A stretch of 64,000 nucleotides of DNA from Anthoceros angustus (taxonomy: Eukaryota > Streptophyta > Anthocerotopsida > Anthocerotales > Anthocerotaceae). The notes beneath the pieces were generated by a model. The model saw only the letters and a program-made list of their open reading frames with translations, had not been told where the DNA came from and ran no database searches. Positions 35,458-46,220 of this stretch are shown piece after piece. Positions within the stretch are counted from its first letter, which is position 1; each line of letters opens with the position of its first letter. The translations under genes and the position numbers were made by a program. The stretch lies in the NCBI GenBank assembly GCA_010909165.1, contig VJWM01000103.1, positions 992,001 to 1,056,000 of the forward strand. Direction: 5' to 3'.

Positions 35458-35622
35458 CCTTCACAAGGCAAGCAAAAGTAACATGGCAAGCTAAAATCAC
35501 CCCAACCTGCTCCATTTGTCCACATCACAACAAGCACAGGCCTTCACAAGGCAAGCAAAAGTAACATGGCTAGCTAAAATCACCCCAACCTACTCCATTT
35601 GTCCACATCACAACAAGCACCT
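35458..35622 (+). repeat. 83-bp tandem duplication
   Basis: ccttcacaaggcaagcaaaa begins copies at about 35458 and 35541; the copies differ at a few bases. Confidence 0.9.
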
Positions 35623-35745
35623 CATGTTCGAGCCCTTGCTATGGATACCCAACGCTCAGGGCAATATTCCATGTCACCACATCCTTTGCGTTCATGCTTT
35701 CAAAATCCTGTAAAAAACCTGGCGTGCATCCTCCAGTTCATACAT

Positions 35746-36105
35746 GGTTTTAGTTGTGTGTTGGTTGTGCATATGGCAAGGCCTCCTCGAGTTTGTAACA
35801 AGGAGAGCAGTAGAAGTTGGAAACCAAAGAAAGATGCTTCTCCTTCGTGTCAGCCTTCGCAGCCATGGTTTTAGTTGTGTGTTGGTTGTGCATTTGGCAA
35901 GGCCTCCTCGAGTTTGCTTAACAAGGAGAGCAGTAGAAGTTGGAAACCAAAGAAAGATGCTTCTCCTTCGTCACTGCAGCCATGGTTTTAGTTGTGTGTT
36001 GGTTGTGCATTTGGCAAGGCCTCCTCGAGTTTGCTTAACAAGGAGAGCAGTAGAAGTTGGAAACCAAAGAAAGATGCTTCTCCTTCGTGTCAGCCTTCGC
36101 AGCCA
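35746..36105 (+). repeat. 117-121-bp tandem repeat, three copies
   Basis: Copies start at ggttttagttgtgtgttggt (35746, 35867, 35984). Two copies are very close. They can be read as an open frame (HLARPPRVC type), but this is a by-product of repetition, not evidence for a gene. Confidence 0.9.
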
Positions 36106-36429
36106 TAGGAAAAGCTGCTTCGAAATTGGTGATCGAGAGATGAAGTGGGTTTCTATTTTTCTCTCTGACTATAGGAGGAATGTAGAACCAAGTGCGTTGG
36201 TATTTGTGAGTGCAAGAACAAAGCGAACCCACAAATAAATATTATTTTCATATTTTATTTTAATTTTTAATAAAAATAAATTATAATATAAAATATAGAT
36301 ATTATTTTATTTATTACTATATGCAGAAGTGGTAACAAGCCTAAACCCTCGTACCCTATGTTTGCGGTGTAGGGTTTGGGCAGTGGGTAGAAGGTCAAGT
36401 CACTCCTTCTGCGCAGGTCCGTGGGGCGC

Positions 36430-37060
36430 TGGCATAATCGCATTTACCAGGATATTCCCAGAAGGGGATTTGTAGCTGTGCAAGACGGAGGCATGGCTGC
36501 ACCGAATTCTGCGACATTTTGCCTCCTGAAGGCGTGTGCAAGTGCAGGCACCTCGGCTTTGGGAATGGGAAGCAGGTTTATGCGCAAATTAGAGAAAAGG
36601 GCTTCAGACTGATTTGTTTGTAGCCAATAGCTTAGTGAACATGTTTGCACAGTGTGGCAGCATAGAGGATGCTCAGGATGTGTTTGACAGACTTCCCCGC
36701 AAAGGTGTGGTGACGTGGAATGCCATGACAGCAGGGTATTCCCGGCAAGGCATGGGGCTGGCAGCCCTCCATCTTTTTGACTGCTTTGCAACAAGACGGT
36801 TGGGCTGCACCAAATTCAATGGAGGCATTTGGGAGTGTAGGTACTGCAGCTTTGGGGTAGGGGAGGCAACTTCAAGCACAAATTAGAGAACAGGGCGCGC
36901 TTCGTCTTTACAGGGCTATATGCAAGGAGAAGACCTAATTGCACCCAATGCCGGGATATTTGTGTGCCTCCTTCACGTTTGCTCAAGTGTAGCAGGTATG
37001 CATATTGGAAGACAGCCTTATGCACTAACCAGGGAACAATGACTTGCCGCTGATGCACTT
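36430..37060 (+). pseudogene. PPR pseudogene upstream of TauE copy 2
   Basis: Frame-broken PPR text: DLFVANSLVNMFAQCGSIED, VVTWNAMTAGYSRQGMGLAA and LIAPNAGIFVCLL. It is similar to the large PPR gene and lies in the same position relative to TauE copy 2 as the PPR gene does to copy 1. The longest open stretch is about 90 codons. Confidence 0.85.
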
Positions 37061-37941
37061 TTGAGGCAGTCTCTGGGAGAGGGTTTGAGGCACTCCCTGT
37101 GTTTTATTTGATGTTGGATAATAGTAAAAAGAACTTCCCATCCCGGGCCCGAACGTGTCGTCTCATCCATCATGGCTCCTTGGCTTGGTCTGAACATGTT
37201 GGCTACACAGTAAACCCTAGTCTGGCTGCTGGCTGGGCTCGAGGTGAATTCCCGGGTTTGTCATTTGCCCTACGACAGACCAGCGCAGGACCATGTTTCC
37301 AAAGAATCTGATGTCTCTACACAGGTTTGTGGACCTGTCAGTGTTGCACGGCTACTTAGGAGAGCGTGTGCATGGGATTTCCAAGAGGCCCGCGACTGGC
37401 TTTGGCAGCTTGTGCTGCCAGAGTCCCGTTCCCAACTCGAGCCCCAAGGGACATACATACCGTAAAAGGTAGTACGTACTGTAATAGGACTGGATATGCA
37501 TAGCGGCATTTGGTTCAAATTTTGTTTTCAGGCATCCACGGACCAGGAGCCGGGCGTCAGTCTGTGGGCGGACGTCAGCCAGCAACTGCGAGTTGCACAA
37601 GCATGCAGAAGGCGACAATCACGCTCGGTTGCCATTGTGCCTCGGGCGCTGCGAGTCAGAGTGACAGGTAGGCAGATCTCGGGAGCACTCGGTATTCATC
37701 ATCAAGCTGGCGGGCTCTATAGAGCTCGCAGCGAGGCTGTAAATTAGGAGCTCGTCAACCACTCTAGTCGGTTCTTGGACCAAGCCGGTGTTTCCGGTCG
37801 CGCCTGCTCGGGATCGCACAGCCTGCATACGCCGGGCGGGGTGTGCAAATTTCACAGGAAGTGGATGAGTTCAGAGGCTCAGGAGACAAATTTCCGCATC
37901 TGCGAGTTCGAATATAACTGGGTACGGAGGCAGATGTGAGG

Positions 37942-39804
37942 ATGAAGGTGCGCCGTGCAGGCCCAGGGTGCAGGGCGTGCTGGATTGCAGCACAGCTGCT
38001 TTGTTTGTGTGTGGGATTGGGAGTTTGCAGCCGGGTTGGGCACGGGGATGAGGAGGCGGGGGAGGCGGCGTCGGCGGGGTGGCAGGAGGTGAGCAACGTG
38101 GTGGGCAAGGTGTTGCAGGTGCGGAATGGGCAGGAGAAGTATGTGTGGCCGGCGCTGGAGATGGGGACCCCAGGCTGGTGGCGGCGCTCGTGTTGGCGCG
38201 GTGGGCGCCTGCCTGTCCAGCGCCGGGGGGGTAGGCGGGGGCGGGCTCTACGTGCCGCTCTTCGACCTGCTGGTGGGATTCGACGCCAAGACGGCGACGG
38301 CGCTGTCCAATGTCATGATTCTGGGGGGCAGCGTGTCCAATTTGGGGCTGAATTTGGGGCGGCTGCACCCGGATCCGGAGCTGGACGGGCAGCCGCTCAT
38401 CGATTTCGACGCGGCATTGCTGCTGTTGCCCAGCATGCTGCTGGGGATCAGTCTGGGAGTGATTGCCAATGTCATGCTGCCCGGCTGGATGATCATCGCC
38501 CTCTTGGCCTCCACTTTGGGGTACATGACGTCCAGGAGCGTGCGGGCAGCCATGAGGCGCTGGGCGAACGAGTCGCTGTTGAAGCAGGGGCCTGGTTTGT
38601 CGGAGTGCGTCCAGTCTGACAGCAAGGATTCGGAGAGCGGGGACCTGCACACGCCGTTGTTGCTGTCCACGCAGCCGTCGGGTACCTTGGGCGAGTTCGG
38701 GGGAGAGGGTGCAGAGGATCATGGGCTCCACTGCACTCCTGCCGCGGTTGCTCGTGATCGCGCGATTCACAAACTGTGGCCTGTGGAGAAGTTGGGGATG
38801 CTCGCTCTCGTGTGGTTCGTCTTCTTTGCCATTCAAGCGGTTCGAGGTGGCAACTCCGGCCAGGTTAGATTTTAAACTTGTCCAGAGCTGTATGCATCAA
38901 TGGCGGCATGCTGGCAACCTGACGACATGCCATATCAATCTGCTGCAGAGCTTGTTCAATGTCAAACCATGTGGCCTGGCATACTGGCTATTGACAGCCT
39001 GTCTGATGCCTGTCTCTTTAGGATTCACATCCTGGACTGCTGCCATACAGGCCCGAGACAAGGCCAGCGACGAGGGCACCGTGGGTGAGCAGGTACTACT
39101 GCTTGAAAGTCCTTCATTCTGCTTGCAACTGCTCCACTCGTTTGAACGAACTCTACTGTGCACTACTAGGTCTATCTTCTTTGAAGTATCTGCTTTAGGC
39201 TGAAGTGTGTTTTGCACCTCCTTTTGGAAGGTACACAAGGGTGGTGTTCTGGTGCCAGTGATGGCATTCCTTGCAGGACTGCTTGGAGGCATGTTGGGGA
39301 TTGGCGGAGGCATAATTGTCAATCCTCTTTTTCTGGAGATGGGGATGCTCCCACAGGTAACTGTCCACTCGCACTGTCGGAGTAAACAAAGCTTTGCTTA
39401 CTCTCTCATTGCTTCATTTCCATATGATTTGACAAAGTTTTCTCTAAACCGTCATTAGCTTACCGTGCAATCGTTTTTGTTCCCACATTCAACAGGTGAC
39501 TGCTGCCACGTGTTCTTTCATGCTCTTCTTTTCCTCCTCCTCGTCTGTGGTCCAGTATTGGATGCTGGGCCGTATCCCAGGGAAGCATGCTATTCTGTTT
39601 GCTGCCATTAGCTTTGTGTTTTCGGCGGTGGGGCAGATGGTTGTTCAGCGTGTCATCGTGCGATATGGGAGGGCTTCTGTTATCGTCTTCTCTGTCTCGG
39701 CTGTTATGGGCCTGAGTGCCTTAACAATGGCAGGTTTTGGGGGCTATGATGTTGTCCAGCAATATCTTCTAGGTGAATATATGGGCTTCCATCGACCTTG
39801 TTGA
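37942..39804 (+). pseudogene. TauE/SafE-family transporter, copy 2 (frameshifted exon 1)
   Basis: Exons: 37942-38863, 38949-39092, 39231-39356, 39496-39804. It is close to copy 1 throughout (GFDAKTATALSNVMILGGS, LAGLLGGMLGIGGGIIVNPL, SVVQYWMLGRIPGKHA). Exon 1 has two one-base losses relative to copy 1, near 38165 and 38197, so the MKVRRAG leader is out of frame with the membrane part. Translation could instead begin at ATG 38126, which would replace the leader. Exons 2-4 are intact and end HRPC. Exon 2 starts at a different acceptor from copy 1 and adds SLFNVKP. It may be a recent pseudogene, a gene with a new start, or a consensus error. Confidence 0.75.
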
Positions 39805-42800
39805 ATCACCCTCCCTTATCAAATCCTGTAAGCAGAGCAGGGACGTGCATCATGGCCTATGATTGCACAAAGAGATGGCAACCTAGGTAGTTTAACTTTC
39901 ACGACGACAATTGTTTGTGTTATGCCAGTATGTACACTGGTAGAGTCAATTGGCATGACAATTCTTTTCCTAGTTTACAGAGCTGGGGATTTCGGTTATG
40001 CACCTGTCGCAACTTACAATTCTTAACCATACTGTTGGGGTAGTATGCTGGCTAGTCCAACTTTAGAAACACACTTGGGGTAGTATGCTGGCTAGTCCAA
40101 CTTTAGAAACACACTCCTGGGATGATGCAGAATCTTTTGAGTTGGCCTCATCCCAGATATGTACATTATAAAGCGTAGCGAGGAGAGTGATTAAAGCTCA
40201 TTCTTGTCATATTCCGGCATGTATTTTTTCCTACATGTTCCATACATATTTGTCTCCATGAAGACGTCGGTCCTTGCGTCCAAGATACCGGACCATGCCG
40301 TTACCGAAGGTCGCTTCATCCCCCCTGAAGTCTATGCCATCCATCAGATTATCCATACCAGTTTAAGAGTACATACTAATAGTACAACCCTGTGGCTGCA
40401 TAACGTGGAGTTTCTTGCCGGGCTGGCAGCGAGTCTATGCCATCCATCAGATTATCCATACTAGTTTAAGAGTACATACTAATATTACAACCCTGTGGCT
40501 GCATAACGTGGAGTTTCTTGCCGGGCTAGTAGCTCGCTGCGATGTCATGTTTGTCATAGCTCGTGAAAGCGGCTATAGCCTGGAGGAAGTGAGGGTACAT
40601 TGTTTGAACAGGCCGCTCAATCAGGGTTGACTTATACTTTGTCCGTGATGACTAGGTGATGTCCGTGATGACGTGGTAGTTAGTGACTCTGTTCGAGGCA
40701 CCATCTCCGCTTAAGTAATCACTAATCGTCCCGGTTGGGCTGTCGTCGGTACTGCAGATCTGAAGGTCGGAAAGTATAGCGGATCTCAAGGTCAGAAAGT
40801 ATAGCGGGATGCAAGCGGCCACTTCTTTATTCCGCTCGCACTCGAAACATATGGGACAATGGCTACGGCCTTCTATCAATTTCTCAAGTCTTGTGCCAGA
40901 TCCTACCACGCCCGCAAGTATGGCGCGAGTTGTCCTTTTCTTATTTTACAACTTACTTCAAACAGCAAGTCTTCATTGCCCTTCAAAGGTTCTCTCGACG
41001 TTAATCCTTCACAAGGCGGCGACAGGTAAGTGACGCTCTTTCCTCTTCCTCTGACGACAGGTAAGTAACGCTCTTTCCTCTTCCTCCATCATTTGCGGAC
41101 TATTTTTTGGCCATTTCTTCTTTTCTCGCGAGAAAACGATCAGATTAGATTAGAAGTAGCAAGCACTGCAGTGGATTACAAGATGAAAACCTCTCATGGG
41201 GAGACCTGATCAAAACGTGCAGCCTGTTAATCGTCTTGCAGGAAAGCACCATCTCCCAAAGGCACCTATGCTAACCTCACATCCCTTGAAGTTTGTTGCT
41301 GTAGCTCCAAGATGATAAAGAATTCTTACAAAGCTCCGGACAAAGTTCTTCTTCTCACGGCCATTTGTTCTTCCTGCATATGACGTTCTAGGAGTAATAG
41401 GCCATTCGTTCTAGGAGTAATAGTAGGCCATTTGTTCTTCCTGCATATGACGTTCTAGGAGTAATAGACAATTTGTTCTTTCTACATATGACGTTCTAGG
41501 AGTAATAGGCCATTTGTTCTTCCTGCATATAACGTTCTAAGAGTAATAGGGTACTTTAGATAAAGAACTTAGTGCCTCTTTTTCACCTTGAAATTCGAGG
41601 TCCATCTTCATTGTAACGAGGCCTGGTTACTTGAGTTTCGAGGCCTGGTTACTTCAGTTTTCCGTCTAGGACCCTTGCAACTCAGCTCTTCTTTTTCACC
41701 TTGAAATTCGAGGTCCATCTTCATTGTAACGAGGCCTGGTTACTAGAGTTTCGACACCTGGTTACTTCAGTTTTCCGTCTAGGACCCTTGCAACTCAGCT
41801 CTTCTTTTTCACCTTGAAATTCGAGGTCCATCTTCATTGTAACGAGGCCTGGTTACTTGAGTTTCGAGGCCTGGTTACTTGAGTTTTCCGTCTAGGACCC
41901 TTGCAACTCAGCTATTGATACTTCACTCCAACTTTGTGGGTTAGGTCTCATGCAGCGAGCTTCAGGTCACAAGTCTCTGCTGAGTGTGGGCGCTTATGTA
42001 ATATGTAGGGGGCTGCCTGCCATATGTACTATGTAGGGAGTGGCCTGCCACTGTTGCAGAGGTTCAAACGAATTGAGGAGCATCTATGCCGATCTTTCTT
42101 TCAAATACTGTCTTAACTCTTGTCAAATCTGACCTGTACGAACTAGAAGGAAAAATGTCAACAAAAATATTACAGCTGAGACTCAGAATTTTCGCTCGGA
42201 AGAGCTTTCTTCACATCATGCGGCATTTCCAATCATGCGCTAATTGACATAGTACACAGCTAATGTCCTCCACCGGCTTCAAGCCTTTTCCAACTGTTTT
42301 TGGATGCTTGTAAACTACGAAGCTTGACAGAAAAACCTGACATAGATGGATAGCTGCCTGCAATATGAAGCGTCAAACGCAACCAGTTTCAAGATTGGCG
42401 AAGGTAATATCCGATGACGAGCTTGTTTGCTCCAGCACCGTTTCGTGCGGCAGATGTTTGTACAGGGCATTCGACGAAAATGTCAATGCCCAGGATGACG
42501 ATTCTTCCCCCCTTGCACATGGTGTCCCATCTTCTGGGTCACACCATCTGTGCAATCACAATATTCATGTCAGCGATACCCAAACACACGGTTCAGTTCT
42601 ACTTCTGCTGCATCCTGCTTGGGTCCCAGGTCGTTTCGTGGCATTGCAGAAGTATAGAAATCGACGATCCTTCTGATATAATATACATTCCAGCAGGACT
42701 TCGGAGGGGCAAGTTTGCCAACGGAAAGTCTTCCATCATCAAGACTCCTGTACTGCCAGATGAAAAAACAACCTTCTGCGTCTGTCCCTTGCAGACCAGG

Positions 42801-42900
42801 TTATAGCTCTGCAAACGCACAATCCCAATGAAAGATGTTACATATCCGCCAGCGCATATAACCTCGCTGATAGTATGAGGTGCTATACAGACAGGAGATT
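39805..42900. other. Spacer rich in tandem duplications, no gene seen
   Basis: Tandem copies: 40035-40114 (40 bp x2), 40331-40528 (103 bp x2), 41361-41550 (about 47 bp, four degenerate copies with acgttctaggagtaatag) and 41570-41915 (about 119 bp x3, ttgaaattcgaggtccatct). The right end should hold the 3' UTR of the MFS gene on the minus strand. No long frame with a known motif was found. Confidence 0.75.
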
Positions 42901-42908
42901 ATAAAACA

Positions 42909-44847
42909 CTATCGTTTCATGCTTAACAAGCGCTCGGTAATTGTGCCTGCATGTAAGAAACATACTCGGTTACAGCAAGTACTGGCAACCAGAACCTCCG
43001 TTTGGGGCGTACAGACAAAAGGAAACAAGCAAAGGAAGTAAGGAGTGGATGCTGACCAGTGAGATCATCCTGCATAATGCTGACTGTTCTGCATTTTTCC
43101 AGAAGCTCAGCAATCACCAATCTGGTCAGGAGGAGTCCTGATACCAGGGCTGAAAACATCAACATGTAGAAAACACTGTTCCAGCCCCACTGAGAAATAT
43201 ACCCCGTGAGCAAAGGCCCCATGGCAGCTCCCACAGAACCTGTTCCATCGATGATGGCAGTCACAGTGGAAAGCGCTCTTGCATTTCCCTTCAGTGACTC
43301 ATGTGTACCTAAGTCAGCTGAAACTGCTGTGGTGATGAGGGCATATGGCCCGTTAATGCACATGCCCATGAGCAGCATAAGGAAGATGTTCACGTAGATG
43401 GAAATATAACCATACGATCGAAACATGAACAGTGCTGGGATGGCCAGGTACATAAAACTTGCTGCCGTGACAGCTCGCCCTTTCATTCGATCGGATATGA
43501 ACCCGGCCAAGATACCCCCTATAACACCTCCCACATCGTACATAGTAGAAAGGTTTCCGGAATCCTGTCCATTCAGATATCGACCGCCAATCTCTGCAAT
43601 CAACAGGCCGAATAATCAGCAAGTGCAACTATCACCTCCCACATGTTGAAAAGGACATTTCGGCAAGGTGGCAGACGCAGTTGAGATTGCTCACCAGTAC
43701 TTCTGATGTAGAATGGCAGCCAGTCCGTGAACGTGTAGGCAACCAACTTGGCAAAGAAGAGACAGAAAGCGAACGGAGCCACTCCCGGGATGGTCCACGC
43801 CTCCAAGAAGCTGACTGCTCTCATCTCCTCCGTGTTCCCATCCTTGGGACGCTGCAACAAGCCTGCCTCCTCCTCAGAGGTTGTCCCCCCTTTCTCCAAA
43901 GCATCTGCCGACGCGTCGTCACGAGCAGCCCCAACTACATCGGCCTGCTCGACCTCTGCCTCCTCCTCCTCCTCCTCCTCAGTCGGAGATGTATGTCCCA
44001 CGTCCGAAGGCTGCACAGCCAGGAACAGGAAGACTATACCGCCTCCAACAATCATCATGAGGCCGGAAACCATGAAAGCCCAGCCCCATCCGTACTTGAG
44101 CACCGCAGAGGAAATGAGAGAGCCTGCGATGTTCCCGACAGAGGTGTGCGCGTTCCAGACGCCCATGATGAAACCTCTCTGGCCCTTCCCGAACCAATTG
44201 GCCATCACCGAGACAACAGACGGCCAGCCAGTGGACTGAAACAGCCCCGCCAGCATCTGCATCACCAGGTAGAAGGAGAAAGAATGGATGTCCAACCAGT
44301 ACCCGACGCCAAACAAACACACGAAGAGGCCACTTCCGAGCATCCCGACCGTCAGAAATAGCCTGAGATCGGTGCGATCTCCGATGTGCCCGGCGAAGTA
44401 CATCCCAACTGCGTAGCACGCCAGAAAGCCAAGATCGATCTCTCCAAGCTTCACCTTCCCGTCCGCGGTGTTGAACGGGGCCCATCCCGCGCGCTCCCCA
44501 AACGATCCCGCCACACTCACCGCAGGCCCCGGAGCTGCCGCTCCCGCCACCGCCTCCGACAAACTCCCATGCGGCAACGACCCGTTCAGCCCCCGCCAAT
44601 GAAAAGAGTATCCCACATGGTTGCTCCACGCAGAGTGGGAGAGCGCGTTCAAACCTAGCTCCGCCTCCTCCTCCGGATCCAACACGCTCTTCACAATGCT
44701 AGGGGGCTTCCGCGCCTCGTGGTAAAGAGCGTAGGTGAGGAACGTCACGGCAAGCACAAGCACTCTGTAGGTGTTGAAGCTGAAATTGGACTTGGTAAAC
44801 CTCCTGGCAAACGTCAAGCCGGGGGGAGCGCTGCTCCTCCGCGCCAT
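42909..44847 (-). CDS. G3Pp: Glycerol-3-phosphate permease-like MFS transporter
   Basis: Three exons: 44847-43695, 43593-43057, 42946-42909, giving 575 residues with consistent phases. It starts [16 protein letters not shown]. Helix and loop signatures include [60 protein letters not shown] and [20 protein letters not shown]. An acidic central loop with seven Glu in a row separates the halves; the second half has [17 protein letters not shown] and [17 protein letters not shown]. These are hallmarks of plant SLC37/GlpT-like permeases, which exchange organophosphate and phosphate. The last 12 residues come from a small exon ending LLSMKR. The membrane location cannot be read from sequence. Confidence 0.9.
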
Positions 44848-44896
44848 CTTCAGAGCAGAGCGGCTCACCACGTCAGGCACCGCGACTGCCCTGCCC

Positions 44897-44932
44897 TGGC
44901 CCGGCCCGGCCCCGGCCCCGGCCCCGGCCCCC
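44897..44932 (-). repeat. GGGGCC-type repeat upstream of the MFS start
   Basis: On the minus strand this reads as consecutive GGGGCC units (about four), flanked by GGGCC variants. It sits about 50-85 bases upstream of the start codon, probably in the 5' UTR, and has the spacing needed for a G-quadruplex. Confidence 0.85.
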
Positions 44933-44939
44933 TCAGAGC

Positions 44940-46220
44940 GATGGAAACACTCTCAAAATCATGACTACTCTCCGATCTACGCTGCGCCTAGTCCCGCACC
45001 CCGCCCCCCGCAACGATCGATGAAAAACGAAACAGCTACCGAGAAAACACCGCCCCTGCCACAGATCTATGCGCACATGCGAAACGGCAGCGAAAATTTC
45101 ACCAAACTCCCACCGACACGAAGGAAATGGCGACCTCCAGGACGATGCGGCGTCTCAAACACTCTCCCGGTGCTGCATTCCTAGGTGGATTGCAATGCTA
45201 CGACACACCCGCGAGCAAGCACGTATAGACGAAACAAAATTCAAGATGGTCAGTCCTCCACAAAGAGTCCTACCAGCGAGGGCTACCCCCGTGAGCTAAA
45301 TCTGCCTACAGCGAGACGACACGCAGGGAATATGCGTGATCGAACGGGGCGGTGGCAACGGGGATGGAATATGCGGGGAGAGGGGGACGGTGCGGTCGAG
45401 GCGAATGGCAGGGTTGGGTGGGCGAGAAGGAAGGCAGGCGGGGCGGAGGGCAGGACTACGGCAGGCAGGTGACTCCTTAATAAACAAGTGGCGGACAAGA
45501 GGACGGGGAAGTTAGGCAGCAACTGCCGGCCCCAGCACGGCTAGCATATCCTTGGCATCCCGCCGATGTTGCATATTGGGCAGAATGATGAATGATCCCC
45601 GCATCTTGTGTGTGAATATTCTCATCCACCACCCGACTGCCACGTTCTAGGGTTCCCCTGTATATTGTGTAGGCGGAGTGGATATCCGACAGCATCTATC
45701 CCAGGTGCTTGATACTGTATCCTAGTGAGGCGAGGCGGTCGCCAAGCGCTTTCGCACGGCTGAGGGTTGAGCCCGCAGAGCGCAGCCACCAGCGTGTCAG
45801 CATGGCAGGAAGCAACGAGTGGAGGCTGCCGTGCACGCTCCCCCATGAGGATATTGGACTGCCACACTCATTCGCGGAGGTTATATTGTGAGATCCACTT
45901 CTAGTTACGTTTGTTGGTTTTCGACGCCGATTCTCTTGCAGAGGATCAGGTTGGGTGGCGAGACCTGGGCCTGGAGCTCTCCAAGGTTCCGACATTACGT
46001 AGGTAGACGACGCGCACCATGCGACACACGGTGAGACTGGACTAGCCTAGCCTAGACTTCCTTCCCTCCCCTGCCGGCTACTGCTGTCTTGGTCGAACTG
46101 TGAGTCTGGAACACTGTCCGTGTGCATTCCAAACGCGGAGTCCCTGCCACTGACCACTGACCAGGACTGAGAGTTCGACGCATGTCGTCGATTAGGGCAT
46201 GCATCAGAAACCAACAAGCA
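44940..46220. other. Spacer between two minus-strand genes
   Basis: It contains the upstream region of the MFS gene and the 3' flank of the STR8-like gene. No open frame with recognisable motifs was found. Confidence 0.5.

Noticed and set aside
35744-36238. Frame of 164 codons with HLARPPRVC repeats
   Set aside because: It is created by three tandem copies of a 117-121-bp unit.
38126-38875. Separate gene starting at ATG 38126
   Set aside because: The frame continues TauE copy 2 and aligns with copy 1; an internal start is possible, but it is the same gene.
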